Positions 41,451-51,094 of a stretch of 64,000 nt of DNA are shown piece after piece. Origin of the DNA: GCA-2748575 sp965222725 (GTDB lineage: Bacteria; Pseudomonadota; Gammaproteobacteria; Pseudomonadales; Ketobacteraceae); assembly GCA_965222725.1 (NCBI GenBank), contig OZ244969.1:620001-684000 (forward strand), written 5' to 3'. Position 1 is the stretch's first letter; each line of letters starts with the position of its first letter. The notes under the pieces were generated by a model. It saw nothing but the letters and a program-made list of their open reading frames with translations. It was not told the DNA's origin and ran no database searches. A program made the position numbers and the translations under genes.

Positions 41451-42803
41451 ATGCCCACCAACAAATCCTTAATGGAACGTGACCTGAAAAGCCTGTGGCA
41501 CCCCTGCACACAAATGAAAGACCACGAACGTCTGCCGGTGATTCCCATCAAGAAAGGCGACGGCGTCTGGCTGGAAGACTTTGACGGCAATCGCTATATC
41601 GATGCCATCAGTTCCTGGTGGGTAAACTTGTTTGGCCACTGTAACCCCAGAATCAATCAGGCCATCAAGGAGCAGATGGAAAAACTGGAACACGTGATTC
41701 TGGCGGGCTTTTCCCATGAAGCCGTGATCGACCTGTCGGAAAAACTGGTGGAAGTGACACCCCAGGGCCTGTCCCGCTGTTTTTATGCCGACAATGGTTC
41801 CTCCGCCATTGAAGTGGCCCTGAAAATGAGTTTTCACTGCTGGCGCAATCAGGGTATTGAAGGCAAAACCAAGTTCATGTGTCTGGGCAACAGCTATCAT
41901 GGCGAAACCCTGGCCGCCCTGGCAGTGGGTGATGTGGCACTGTATAAATCCACTTACGAACCCCTGCTGCTGGAAACCATTATTGCGCCGTCACCGGATT
42001 GCTATTACCGGGAATCCGGTGAATCCTGGGAAGATTACAGCCGCCGCCAGTTTGAAAAAGCCGAAGCCTTGCTGGAGCAGCATCACGAAGAGTTGTCCGC
42101 GGTGATTGTGGAACCGCTGGTGCAATGTGCCGGCAGCATGCGTATGTATCACCCCATTTATCTGACCCTGTTAAAAGAAGCCTGCGAAAAATACAACGTG
42201 CACTTTATTGCCGATGAAATTGCTGTGGGCTTTGGCCGCACCGGCACTATGTTCGCCTGTGAGCAGGCCAATATCACGCCGGACTTTATGTGCCTGTCCA
42301 AAGGTTTAACCGCCGGTTACCTGCCGTTATCGGTGGTGTTAACCCACGATAAAATCTACGAAGCCTTTTACGATGACTATGAAACACTGAAGGCATTTTT
42401 ACATTCGCACAGCTTTACCGGCAACCCCATTGGCTGTGCCACCGCACTGGCAACCCTGAAAATATTTGAAGACGATAACGTGATTGCCAATAACCAAAAA
42501 CTTATTCAAAAAATGGCGGATGTCACGGCACACTTTAATGATCACCCCAACGTGGCCGAAGTGCGCCAGACCGGTATGATACTGGCCATTGAAATGGTAA
42601 AGAACAAAGCGGACAGAACCCCCTTCCCCTGGCAGGAACGCCGCGGCATGCGAGTGTATGAACATGCCCTGAAAAACCAGGCACTGCTGCGGCCACTGGG
42701 CAATGTGGTGTACATGATGCCGCCCTACATTATTACGCCGGAACAAATTGATCACCTGGCCAAAGTGGCCGGTGAAGGGATTGATATTGCGGTGCGGGAC
42801 TAG
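41451..42803 (+). CDS. bioA: adenosylmethionine-8-amino-7-oxononanoate aminotransferase
   Basis: 450 aa PLP enzyme of biotin synthesis. It uses SAM as the amino donor to make 7,8-diaminopelargonate. HPCTQMKDHE near the N-terminus, ISSWWVNLFGHCNPRIN, the PLP-phosphate site NGSSAIEVALKM, and Lys in CLSKGLTAGYLPLSVVL are typical. Followed 16 bp later by rsmE. Confidence 0.96.
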   Translation: MPTNKSLMERDLKSLWHPCTQMKDHERLPVIPIKKGDGVWLEDFDGNRYIDAISSWWVNLFGHCNPRINQAIKEQMEKLEHVILAGFSHEAVIDLSEKLVEVTPQGLSRCFYADNGSSAIEVALKMSFHCWRNQGIEGKTKFMCLGNSYHGETLAALAVGDVALYKSTYEPLLLETIIAPSPDCYYRESGESWEDYSRRQFEKAEALLEQHHEELSAVIVEPLVQCAGSMRMYHPIYLTLLKEACEKYNVHFIADEIAVGFGRTGTMFACEQANITPDFMCLSKGLTAGYLPLSVVLTHDKIYEAFYDDYETLKAFLHSHSFTGNPIGCATALATLKIFEDDNVIANNQKLIQKMADVTAHFNDHPNVAEVRQTGMILAIEMVKNKADRTPFPWQERRGMRVYEHALKNQALLRPLGNVVYMMPPYIITPEQIDHLAKVAGEGIDIAVRD

Positions 42804-42819
42804 AAAACGGTAAACGACG

Positions 42820-43551
42820 ATGCGCAATCCCCGTATTTATCAGCCGCTGCCCATTACCCTGGGGCAGTCGTTACAGCTGGATGACAACGGTGCCCACCAT
42901 GTGGGCAAGGTATTGCGCATGCAGGCCGGACAACCCCTGCGTTTGTTTAACGGCGAAGGCGGCGAATACCAGGCAATGATTCTTGCCGTGGATAAAAAAA
43001 ATGTGTTGGTGGACGTCAGTGAATTTCACGAAGACGATCATCAATCCCCTTTGCCCATTCACCTGGGGCAGGTTATCTCCCGCGGGGAACGCATGGACTT
43101 TGCATTGCAAAAAGCTGTGGAGCTGGGTGTCAGCGAAATCACGCCGCTGTTTTCCATGCGTTGCGAGGTCAAGCTCAGCGGCCCAAGGCTGGAAAAACGC
43201 ATGCAGCAATGGCAGCATCTGATCATCAGCGCCTGCGAACAATGCGGGCTGAACCGGCTGCCGCAATTAAATCCGCCGCAAGTGGCGCTGCAGTGGTTTG
43301 CCGGAACTAACGCGGGATTAAAGTGGCTGCTGCACCCCGGGGAAACACCGCTCAAGCTGCTACTGGAAAGCGACAAACCCGAATCCGTATGCCTGGCCAT
43401 TGGCCCGGAAGGCGGCTTTGATGACAGCGAAATTGCCGGGGCCCGTGAAGCCGGCTTCCAGCCGGTGGCCATCGGCCCCCGGGTATTCCGTACGGAAACT
43501 GCCCCCATTGCGGCGCTCAGTTTGCTGCAGTATCAGTGGGGGGATTTTTAG
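42820..43551 (+). CDS. rsmE: 16S rRNA m3U1498 methyltransferase
   Basis: 243 aa SPOUT-class SAM methyltransferase. N-terminal PUA-like domain (HHVGKVLRMQAGQPLRLFNG) and C-terminal trefoil-knot region (AIGPEGGFDDSEIAGAREAG, LGPRVFRTETA-like IGPRVFRTETAPIAALS). It methylates U1498 in the small-subunit rRNA. Probable two-gene transcript with bioA. Confidence 0.96.
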   Translation: MRNPRIYQPLPITLGQSLQLDDNGAHHVGKVLRMQAGQPLRLFNGEGGEYQAMILAVDKKNVLVDVSEFHEDDHQSPLPIHLGQVISRGERMDFALQKAVELGVSEITPLFSMRCEVKLSGPRLEKRMQQWQHLIISACEQCGLNRLPQLNPPQVALQWFAGTNAGLKWLLHPGETPLKLLLESDKPESVCLAIGPEGGFDDSEIAGAREAGFQPVAIGPRVFRTETAPIAALSLLQYQWGDF

Positions 43552-43581
43552 TAACCGACTTGGAAAGATCCATACAGGTTT

Positions 43582-44817
43582 TTACACATTGAATGCGGGC
43601 GCCATCAGCTGTTGCTCGCCCCGACTGATGCCCATCCGTTTCGCAACAGACTGCCATTGGCTAACGCTTTCCAGCACCTGCTGTTTAATTTTTCCCGCTT
43701 CGTTTTTTTCCAACTGAAAAAAATCAATGACGTCCATCGCCAGATTATAGTCAAGCCTGTTGTCGTCGTCTGTAATATTCAGGTGCAAACCGTGAGAGGG
43801 AGTGACCGGGTTGATATCATAGGCCGGGGAAAGTACCCATCCCCCTTTGCGATAGATAAAACCATGGTTCCGCAAATGGTCATCGGTATTGGAAACCGCA
43901 ATATTAAATACAATTCTACGCCATAACTGTGCCAGATCTTCTTTGGTATTCGAGCCATTTTCAGTCAGAAACTGAGCTAACTCCAGATAGCTTGCATCAT
44001 AATCGCCATCATAATAACCAAGCTGTGTCAGTGCGGACGTAAAATGTAATCGGCTGTGTTCAGTCCGGTCAAAACGCCGGGTTAAAAAAGTATGGTAACG
44101 ATTGTTAAAGCGTTCGATCCGGCTCGGTGCCATTTCAATTTCTGCCATCTGTGCCAACTGAGCAACCACAAATTCCCAGGCAGCGATATCATAGTCATCA
44201 TACCGGCTGGGAAACTTTGCGATCCACAAATGTTCAGACTCATCCACCACACTGGCTTTGGGGCGAGCCCCACCCAACGAGGATCCCGGAGACATCAGCA
44301 TGTTAAGCCATTTCAAGTAGTCAGGATCATCACTGTTACTTGCTTCAACCTGCTGCGCTGCATATTCCAGTTCTCGTAACGATGAAATGGGTGGGGCAGC
44401 TAATCGCTCATCATTGTCCAGAAACTCTCCGTCAAGTGATCGCTTGAATCGCAAGGCACCCTGGCGATAAAGATCATGCACTCCCAAAAGGTAATCAACC
44501 TCACGTAGCACACGAGGGCGCCGCTCTTCCTGGCGGGCAACAATGGCTTCACGGCGCTTCATTAACAGCCGCCCCCAGCGATCAGGGCAGGAATCCAGAA
44601 ACACCCGGAAGTTGTTGGCATCCAAGTTGTGCTGCTCTCCGGAAAACAATTGTAATTCCGGATCAATCTCCTGGGCGTTGGGACGCTTCAGCCACTCATC
44701 ATCGTAACTAAAACTGAAATGCTCCTTATTTTTAACGGCAGTAGAGCGCAGAGTGCCCACCAGCACCGGCGCTTCAAACTCTTCCCAATCAGCAAACACA
44801 TAGATTTCCGTATTCAT
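43582..44817 (-). CDS. hipA: HipA-family serine/threonine kinase toxin
   Basis: 411 aa. GSSLGGARPKA (178-188) is the glycine-rich substrate/ATP loop, NTDDHLRNHGF (310-320) the catalytic loop and SPAYDINP (330-337) the metal-binding segment. HipA toxins phosphorylate tRNA synthetases and cause dormancy in E. coli; the target here is unknown. It overlaps the upstream hipB gene by 4 bp (ATGA), the usual translational coupling of the pair. Confidence 0.92.
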   Translation of the reverse strand: MNTEIYVFADWEEFEAPVLVGTLRSTAVKNKEHFSFSYDDEWLKRPNAQEIDPELQLFSGEQHNLDANNFRVFLDSCPDRWGRLLMKRREAIVARQEERRPRVLREVDYLLGVHDLYRQGALRFKRSLDGEFLDNDERLAAPPISSLRELEYAAQQVEASNSDDPDYLKWLNMLMSPGSSLGGARPKASVVDESEHLWIAKFPSRYDDYDIAAWEFVVAQLAQMAEIEMAPSRIERFNNRYHTFLTRRFDRTEHSRLHFTSALTQLGYYDGDYDASYLELAQFLTENGSNTKEDLAQLWRRIVFNIAVSNTDDHLRNHGFIYRKGGWVLSPAYDINPVTPSHGLHLNITDDDNRLDYNLAMDVIDFFQLEKNEAGKIKQQVLESVSQWQSVAKRMGISRGEQQLMAPAFNV

Positions 44818-45119
44818 TTTTGCTTACTCATTAATTGAATATCCTGAAGCTTGCGACCCAGTTCGTCGTCACTGGCGACTTTTGCCAGATCTTCTACCAG
44901 CCCCAGTACGCCAAGCACAGCAACGTAGTGCCCTAAAGATACCGTCGGATCCCCATGCTCGACTTTCCGGATGGTTAAACGGCTCAGACCGGTGCGCTCG
45001 GCAATCAGCGTTTGCGTATACTTCCGGCGCTTTCGTGCCAGCTGGATATTTTCCCCCAGTTGCGAAAGCACTTTCTGATACTTGGGGAAGACAACGGCAC
45101 TACGTTTAGAGGCGGACAT
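44814..45119 (-). CDS. hipB: HipB-like antitoxin, Xre-family repressor
   Basis: 101 aa from ATG 45119 (MSASKRSAVVFPKYQKVLSQ); the frame runs further upstream, but through the operator region. The helix-turn-helix is LGENIQLARKRRKYTQTLIA then ERTGLSRLTIRKVEHGDP. It neutralises HipA and represses the operon. Repeated TATAGTGA sites lie just upstream. Confidence 0.88.
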   Translation of the reverse strand: MSASKRSAVVFPKYQKVLSQLGENIQLARKRRKYTQTLIAERTGLSRLTIRKVEHGDPTVSLGHYVAVLGVLGLVEDLAKVASDDELGRKLQDIQLMSKQK

Positions 45120-45124
45120 ATCAT

Positions 45125-45250
45125 TGATCACTATATTTATCAAAATATCGATTAAAGGTAAGTATAGTGACCAGGCTGATGAGTTCAAGAAAACAAATTG
45201 ATACTTATGGTTTTCATAATCTGCCTTTTTGATAAGTATAGTGACCATCT
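45125..45250. promoter_or_regulatory. probable HipB operators
   Basis: TCACTATA (45128-45135), TATAGTGA (45163-45170) and TATAGTGA (45237-45244), plus ATACTTAT (45210-45217) and ATAAGTAT (45232-45239), form direct and inverted repeats directly upstream of hipB. The region 45251-45421 holds no other feature seen. Confidence 0.55.
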
Positions 45251-45421
45251 ATTAAAAAACACATCATGAACGCCAAAATGAACACTTTAGGTGCAAATTG
45301 GCCATATTGACCCTCTCAAAGCGCATTCCGACCACTGACATTTGCTCCCCCGTTGATAAACTGCTGCTCCCTGACCAACGGCTGATCCGAGCCCGTAGAG
45401 ATTTGAGAGCAGTAACGAGCC

Positions 45422-46567
45422 ATGATTCAGACTTCCCGGCAACTGATTAAAACCACCACCCGAGCCACCCGTAATGCCCGCGACTGGCTGGTGCAGGCGG
45501 ACCACCTGATACAGGCAGAGCGCACCCCTTTTGAAACTGTGTACGAGGAAGGCATTGCCAGCCTGCGCCACTACCTGCCGCTCAACGAATCCCATATTCA
45601 GGTGGGCGATCAAAGGGTAGCGGTTGAACAACAGCGTTACGAGATTCCTCTGGTGATTGTGGCGCCGCTCGCAGTCAATATGTACATCTACGACCTGTTT
45701 CAGGATCGCAGCCTGGTGAAGTTCCTCACCGCCAAAGGCTTCCGGGTGTACATGGTGGACTGGGGCAAGCCCACCGCCAAACACAACCACCACCACCTGA
45801 GCACCTACTTTGCTGACCTGCTGCCACGCATGCTGGAACAGGTACGCGCCCACAGCGGCAGCCAAGAGCTGTCGTTACACGGCTGGAGTTTTGGTGGCCT
45901 GTTCAGTTACTGCTACACCGCACTGCACAACGATCAGAACATTAAAAACCTGGCATTGATCGGAGCGCCCAACGATTACCACGCCAACGGCGATATCGGC
46001 AAACTCTATCAGGCCCTCAGCAAACAGCTGGGCTGGATTGAACAACGCACCGGCTGGAAAGTGCATGATTCACGCCGGCGTTACTGGCGTTCCCCCGGCT
46101 GGGGCAATGCGGTGGGTTTCAAACTCACCAATCCGGTGAACAGCGTGCAGGGTTACTGGAACCTGATCCGTAATCTGGATGATAAAAACTTTGTATCAAA
46201 CCACGCCACCAATTCCGCGTTTCTGGACCGGATGGAAGCTTACCCTGGCGGCGTGGTGCAGGATTTTGTGCATCACCTGTGGAATAAAAACGTGCTGGCC
46301 AACGGCATGTTGCCCATGGAAGGCACACCCGCTGTACTGGATCGAATCAACGCCAGTATCTTTTCAGTGGTGGGTGAACAGGACCCCATCGTGACACCGG
46401 AATGCAGTTTGCGACTACTGGAGCAGATTCCCGGCAAGGATGTGACCGTACACCGGGTGAAAGGCGGCCATATGGGGATTCTGGGTGGCAGCAATGCACC
46501 ACAGCAAAGCTGGTTCAAACTGGCGGACTGGCTGGCCGAGCGCTGCGGCGGTAAAACGTCAGAGTAA
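45422..46567 (+). CDS. PhaC-like alpha/beta hydrolase with Ser nucleophile
   Basis: 381 aa. The overall sequence (PLVIVAPLAVNMYIYDLFQD, VYMVDWGKP, PGGVVQDFVHHLWNKN) is that of polyhydroxyalkanoate synthases, particularly the short class III type. The lipase box, however, is HGWSFGG with Ser156, where PhaC has Cys. Asp in GEQDPIVTPE and His in KGGHMGI complete a triad. So it may be a hydrolase derived from PhaC rather than a polymerase. No phaE, phaB or phasin gene is adjacent. Confidence 0.75.
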   Translation: MIQTSRQLIKTTTRATRNARDWLVQADHLIQAERTPFETVYEEGIASLRHYLPLNESHIQVGDQRVAVEQQRYEIPLVIVAPLAVNMYIYDLFQDRSLVKFLTAKGFRVYMVDWGKPTAKHNHHHLSTYFADLLPRMLEQVRAHSGSQELSLHGWSFGGLFSYCYTALHNDQNIKNLALIGAPNDYHANGDIGKLYQALSKQLGWIEQRTGWKVHDSRRRYWRSPGWGNAVGFKLTNPVNSVQGYWNLIRNLDDKNFVSNHATNSAFLDRMEAYPGGVVQDFVHHLWNKNVLANGMLPMEGTPAVLDRINASIFSVVGEQDPIVTPECSLRLLEQIPGKDVTVHRVKGGHMGILGGSNAPQQSWFKLADWLAERCGGKTSE

Positions 46568-46608
46568 GCGGCGATAAAGCGTCAGACTGAGTAATTCAGT
46601 CAGTGATT

Positions 46609-46642
46609 AAAAAAGCGGGGATCACCCTCCCCGCTTTTTCTG
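46609..46642. terminator. bidirectional intrinsic terminator
   Basis: AAAAAGCGGGG and CCCCGCTTTTT pair around an 8-base loop between two convergent genes. Confidence 0.85.
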
Positions 46643-46664
46643 TTTTTTAAACCCGTTTTCTGAC

Positions 46665-47237
46665 TCAGCCTTCAAACTCCCGCACCGGCTTCGACACGCC
46701 TGCAGACTCCGTCCCTTTCAAGTAGGCCAGCATGGTATCCGCATCAGACACCTCAAAGGGATCGATAGGGCAGTTATCGTCGTAGTCCGGCTCAATAAAC
46801 GCCTGCTCGATTTTGCCGTCGTCCACCAGCATGGAGTAACGCCAGGATCGGTAGCCAAAACCCAGATTGCTTTTGTCCACCAGCATGCCCATTTTGCGGG
46901 TGAATTCACCATTGCCGTCCGGCAGCATCTTCACGTTTTTGGCACCAATCTGCTTGGACCACTGGAACATCACAAAAGCATCATTCACTGACAGGCAGTA
47001 AATATCATCCACACCCAGAGCCTTGAACTCGTCATACAACTCTTCATAACGGGGCAGGTGGTTTGACGAGCAAGTGGGCGTAAAGGCACCCGGCAGCGAA
47101 AACACAATCACCTTTTTGCCGGCAAAAATATCGTCAGTTGTGGTGTCCTGCCAGCGGAAGGGATTGGGACCTTCCACGCTTTCGTCACGTACCCGTGTTT
47201 TAAAAACAACGTTTGGCACTCTGTCTCTGATAGCCAT
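46665..47237 (-). CDS. peroxiredoxin (Prx5/AhpE-like, redoxin domain)
   Basis: 190 aa cytosolic thiol peroxidase. The peroxidatic Cys lies in PGAFTPTCSSNHLP; VNDAFVMFQWSKQ and RSWRYSMLVDDGKI are typical of the Prx5 subfamily. A further Cys (DDNCPIDPF) near the C-terminus could be resolving. It reduces hydrogen peroxide and organic hydroperoxides. No glutaredoxin domain is fused. Confidence 0.93.
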   Translation of the reverse strand: MAIRDRVPNVVFKTRVRDESVEGPNPFRWQDTTTDDIFAGKKVIVFSLPGAFTPTCSSNHLPRYEELYDEFKALGVDDIYCLSVNDAFVMFQWSKQIGAKNVKMLPDGNGEFTRKMGMLVDKSNLGFGYRSWRYSMLVDDGKIEQAFIEPDYDDNCPIDPFEVSDADTMLAYLKGTESAGVSKPVREFEG

Positions 47238-47447
47238 GAGATATGCTCCTGTTAATTGCCTGATAATGATGACTGATGAAGTTACAGGTGAACAGAAATC
47301 AACCTGCCCTTGATAACTTGTCGCTATTTCTTAGCCTATACTAGTTGGTGAACCGGCAGTATGTGAATTGATTCAGGGCAAAAAATCACAACCCTGACGC
47401 GTGATTGCAAATAATCCACCCACAGGAAACCAGCCCGGGAGAAGATA

Positions 47448-49223
47448 GTGCGTTTTTCAGGTTCCGGCAAACGGCTCCTCAGCATCCTGCTTGCGATAGG
47501 CTGTGTGCTTTCCTGTGCGTCTGCTGCGGCTTTTTCCCGCCAGATTGGCAAGGAATTGCAGTATCTGGAAGACCCCAGCCACGAACTGGCACTGGAGCAG
47601 GTACGCCAGCGGCAGGACTGGCAACGCAACGATTCCCTGGTATTCAATCAGGGTTACAGTGATTCCAGCTGGTGGGTAAAGTTCACTTTTGCGCCACCAG
47701 AGAAAGAGCAAACCTACGTACTGCAAGTGGCGTACGCGGTACTGGATCACCTGGATATTTATGTCATTAACGCCCGCGGTGAACTAACTCACCACAACAT
47801 GGGCGATAAACTGCCGTTTTCCAGCCGCCCGCTGAAACACCGCCTGTTTTCCGTGCCCATCAAAAGCGCCGCACCTGTGGAAATTTATATGCGGGTGCGC
47901 TCATCCAGCTCCATTCAGCTGCCGATTACCGTGTCTCAGGCCCAGTCATTCTGGGAGCGGGATATTGGTGTGAATGTAATTCACGGGGTGTATCTGGGTG
48001 GCATGCTCTGTATAGCCATCTACAACATGCTGATATTTCTGGTACTGCGCGATCGCACCTACCTGTTCTATGTGGCCTACGTTATCTCCATGGCGACCTT
48101 CCTGGCCTGCCTGAACGGCTGGTCTTATCAGTTTCTGTGGCCTCAGGCCACCTGGTGGAATGATCAGTCAATACTGGTGAGCCTGAATGGCGTGGTCTTT
48201 TTTGGCGTGGTCTTTATCCGTCGGTTTCTGACCCTGGATGAACTGGGAGGTATTAACGACAGTCTGTCGCTGATATGGATCGCACTGAGCGGTATCGGTT
48301 TTATTTTCTTTTTGCTTGGGCCCTATGGCCTTGGCATTCAGATCATCATTCCCTTTGCGGTGATTGTGTGTACCTGGAGCCTGTTTGCCGGCCTGTTTGC
48401 CTGGAGCAAGGGGCATCCATCTGCCGGTATCTACGTGCTGGCGTGGTCCGGCATGCTGGTGGGCGGCATTATTCTGGCGCTGAACAAACTGCATATTCTG
48501 CCCCGCAACCTGTTAACGGACTACGCGACCCAGATGGGCTCGCTGATCGAAGTACTGCTGCTTTCCTTTGCGATGGCGGAACGCATTAACCGCGAGCGCG
48601 CCCTGCGCCTGAAAGCACAGCATGAAGCGCTGGAAGCCCAGACCGCTGCCAAGGCTGATCTGGAAAAGCGCGTGGAAGAACGCACCATTGAACTGGAAGC
48701 AGCCAACCGCAAACTGCAGGAGTTAAGCGATACCGATCAGCTGACCGGCCAGAAAAACCGCCGCTACCTGGATCAGTACCTGGAGAAAGAATTTACCCGA
48801 GCGCAACGCTATCAACACTGCTTGTCGGTGCTGCTGATTGATATCGATCACTTTAAACAGGTGAACGACACCTACGGCCACCTGGCCGGGGATGAATGCC
48901 TGAAAGAAGTTGCCTTGCGGATCAGTCAGCAAATGCGCTGGCCCACCGATCTGACTGCCCGTTATGGCGGCGAGGAGTTTTGTGTGGTGCTACCGGAAAC
49001 CACCATTGAGGGTGCCTGCATTGTGGCAGAGCGGATACGCCAGAGCGTGGCGGCCAAAACGGTGGCCACCCAGGGGCAAGATCTTTCGCTCAGCGTGAGC
49101 ATCGGGGCTGCCTGTATCAGCCCGGGCATCGAAGACACCCTGGAAACGACGCTGTCGCGTGCCGATTCACGGCTTTATATCGCCAAGGAACAGGGCCGTA
49201 ACCGGGTAATCAGTGAGGGGTAG
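47448..49223 (+). CDS. 7TMR-DISM diguanylate cyclase
   Basis: 591 aa with GTG start 5 nt after GGGAGAAG. A signal peptide (about 1-28) is followed by an extracellular DISMED2-like beta domain (30-175), seven membrane helices (about 185-385), a coiled coil, and GGDEF (430-590) with active-site YGGEEF. The I-site Arg is not at the canonical RxxD position (RWPTD), so product inhibition may differ. It probably senses carbohydrate or other periplasmic ligands and makes c-di-GMP. Confidence 0.92.
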   Translation: MRFSGSGKRLLSILLAIGCVLSCASAAAFSRQIGKELQYLEDPSHELALEQVRQRQDWQRNDSLVFNQGYSDSSWWVKFTFAPPEKEQTYVLQVAYAVLDHLDIYVINARGELTHHNMGDKLPFSSRPLKHRLFSVPIKSAAPVEIYMRVRSSSSIQLPITVSQAQSFWERDIGVNVIHGVYLGGMLCIAIYNMLIFLVLRDRTYLFYVAYVISMATFLACLNGWSYQFLWPQATWWNDQSILVSLNGVVFFGVVFIRRFLTLDELGGINDSLSLIWIALSGIGFIFFLLGPYGLGIQIIIPFAVIVCTWSLFAGLFAWSKGHPSAGIYVLAWSGMLVGGIILALNKLHILPRNLLTDYATQMGSLIEVLLLSFAMAERINRERALRLKAQHEALEAQTAAKADLEKRVEERTIELEAANRKLQELSDTDQLTGQKNRRYLDQYLEKEFTRAQRYQHCLSVLLIDIDHFKQVNDTYGHLAGDECLKEVALRISQQMRWPTDLTARYGGEEFCVVLPETTIEGACIVAERIRQSVAAKTVATQGQDLSLSVSIGAACISPGIEDTLETTLSRADSRLYIAKEQGRNRVISEG

Positions 49224-49242
49224 CTTTGATCTGCGCGGCCTT

Positions 49243-49320
49243 TTACAGCACAGCCTCAAATCCTTCAAACTCCGGATGCCCCAGGTAAATACCTTTGGTG
49301 TCACCGGCATTTGCCGGCAT
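49243..49320 (-). CDS. possible 25-aa peptide overlapping the hydrolase 3' end
   Basis: An ATG inside the last codons of the hydrolase gene opens a +1 frame encoding MPANAGDTKGIYLGHPEFEG then FEAVL. The sequence looks protein-like. It may be a coupled small gene, or the original C-terminus of a neighbouring or fused protein after a frameshift. No ribosome binding site of its own is clear. Confidence 0.3.
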   Translation of the reverse strand: MPANAGDTKGIYLGHPEFEGFEAVL

Positions 49321-50266
49321 GCGGCTCTTCTGTGAGCCCGGCGATAAAGTGCCTTACCGCCTTTTCCAGCTGAGTGATACCCGGTTCCTCCACAGGGATA
49401 TGCCCGGCGTTTTCCAGCATCACCAGTTGCCTGGGGCCTTTGATGCGTCTAAAGAATAATTCACTTGCGGAAAACGGCGTCCATTGATCTTCCGCCGGGT
49501 GGGCCAGCAGTATCGGGCAGCGATCAAAATCTTCCGGCTCAATCGCCGGGCGGGCGTTCATGAGTGACAACATAAAATTCAGGGATGTCCGGTTACCGCC
49601 ACCCCGCCTGTCTTTCATCACCACCGATGACAACGCCGGTGTGTTGGCAATCCTGTCCATTTTGCTGAACCATTTAATGGGTAAGCGCAGGCGTTTCACC
49701 ACTGCAGGCAGGAAAGAAAGCAACGGCAGGGATACTCTGTGTATCCAGGGCCGGCGCACGAAAGCATCACGCACCTCGGCATAACGGGGGTCACACAAGG
49801 TGGTGGCAATCACACCCGTGACCTGTTCACTGCGTGCTGCCACGTAATAGGCCAGCATACCGCCCAGGCTCAAACCAAAAAGCACCACAGGCTGCTTGTC
49901 CCGCGCATATTCACGGGCCACCAGTTCCACACACAAATCCGCCCAACCTTCATAGCTGACCTGTTCGTAATGACTATCGCTTAACCCGTACCCCGGCAGA
50001 TCCGGCGCAACGGACGAAATACCCAAATCGCGAAGCAGCTTGCCAATGGGTGCCAGCAGCCGCCCGTGACCACCGCCACCATGGAGCAGCACCACTTTTA
50101 CCGGACTGGAGTGGCCGGCATCCTGACGATCAATATGAATGTTCATGCCCCGCCACGGCCACCATTCTTCGGCAGGCGCCGTGGCATCATCCACCCTCAG
50201 ACGTTGCGGCAGATACGGCTGATATTTTTCCCAGTAACGACTGGTCTGATAGCTGAGCTGTTGCAT
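49301..50266 (-). CDS. alpha/beta hydrolase
   Basis: 321 aa from ATG 50266 (MQQLSYQTSRYWEKYQPYLP); the frame continues 39 codons upstream, but that would run into the divergent tetR gene. VVLLHGGGGHGRLL is the oxyanion loop, FGLSLGGM the nucleophile elbow (Ser), HPAEDQWTP and ENAGHIPVEEPG the acid and histidine. Substrate unknown. Divergent from a TetR regulator that likely controls it. Confidence 0.82.
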   Translation of the reverse strand: MQQLSYQTSRYWEKYQPYLPQRLRVDDATAPAEEWWPWRGMNIHIDRQDAGHSSPVKVVLLHGGGGHGRLLAPIGKLLRDLGISSVAPDLPGYGLSDSHYEQVSYEGWADLCVELVAREYARDKQPVVLFGLSLGGMLAYYVAARSEQVTGVIATTLCDPRYAEVRDAFVRRPWIHRVSLPLLSFLPAVVKRLRLPIKWFSKMDRIANTPALSSVVMKDRRGGGNRTSLNFMLSLMNARPAIEPEDFDRCPILLAHPAEDQWTPFSASELFFRRIKGPRQLVMLENAGHIPVEEPGITQLEKAVRHFIAGLTEEPHAGKCR

Positions 50267-50342
50267 TGGCGAACTCCCGGTTACACTGTAGGGAAAATGA
50301 TAAATGCCACCCAACCGGTTGAATACTCGCGTTCCCAGCCCC

Positions 50343-50969
50343 ATGCCTAAAACCGCCAAAAAACCCGCAAACCCGCGCCGCAAGCCATCTCAGAGCCGTT
50401 CCGGTCAAACCGTGGAATTTATTCTGGAAGCCACCGCTCACATTCTGATTCACGAGGGCTACAGCAAAGCCAGCACCAATCGTATTGCCGAAAAGGCCGG
50501 CGTCAGCATTGGCAGCCTGTACCAGTACTTTCCCAACAAACAGGCATTACTGGAAACCCTGTGCCAGCGCCATATAAACCAGATGATAGAACTGCTTGCC
50601 CGGCAACTGCAGAACACCCTGGGCAAACCGCTGGAAGATGCCATTCCGGAAATAGTAAAAGCCATGCTGGAGGCCCATGCACTGGAACCGGAGTTGCACC
50701 GGGTATTTCTGGAACAGGCACCGTTTTTTATAGCGTCCGACAGTGCCCGCGCACTGGAGGAACGCACACTGACCGTGGTGAAGCTTTACCTGGAACACCA
50801 CAAGGATGAAATACAGTGTGATGACCTGGAAATGGCGGCATTTATTATCGTGCAAACGGTAGAATCACTGACCCACCGTGCTGTGCTGCACCAGCAAGCC
50901 ATGCTGAATAACCCGCTGTTTGTGGAAGAGGTATCGCGAATGCTGATGGCGTACCTGAAAGGCCGGTAA
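50343..50969 (+). CDS. TetR-family transcriptional regulator
   Basis: 208 aa from ATG 50343 (MPKTAKKPANPRRKPSQSRS); an in-frame ATG at 50304 would leave only 37 bp to the divergent gene. The TetR helix-turn-helix is ASTNRIAEKAGVSIGSLYQY followed by FPNKQALLE. The C-terminal ligand domain is helical. It probably represses the divergent hydrolase gene. Confidence 0.88.
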   Translation: MPKTAKKPANPRRKPSQSRSGQTVEFILEATAHILIHEGYSKASTNRIAEKAGVSIGSLYQYFPNKQALLETLCQRHINQMIELLARQLQNTLGKPLEDAIPEIVKAMLEAHALEPELHRVFLEQAPFFIASDSARALEERTLTVVKLYLEHHKDEIQCDDLEMAAFIIVQTVESLTHRAVLHQQAMLNNPLFVEEVSRMLMAYLKGR

Positions 50970-51094
50970 AGAGCGGTAAAGAGTACGTGGACAAAGGGCT
51001 TTTTATTTTATATATCTGTTCACATCATCTTTTAGAGATGGCGCTCCACAATGCGCCTACCCATAAAACAACCGTTTGATTGAAGAGGCCTACG

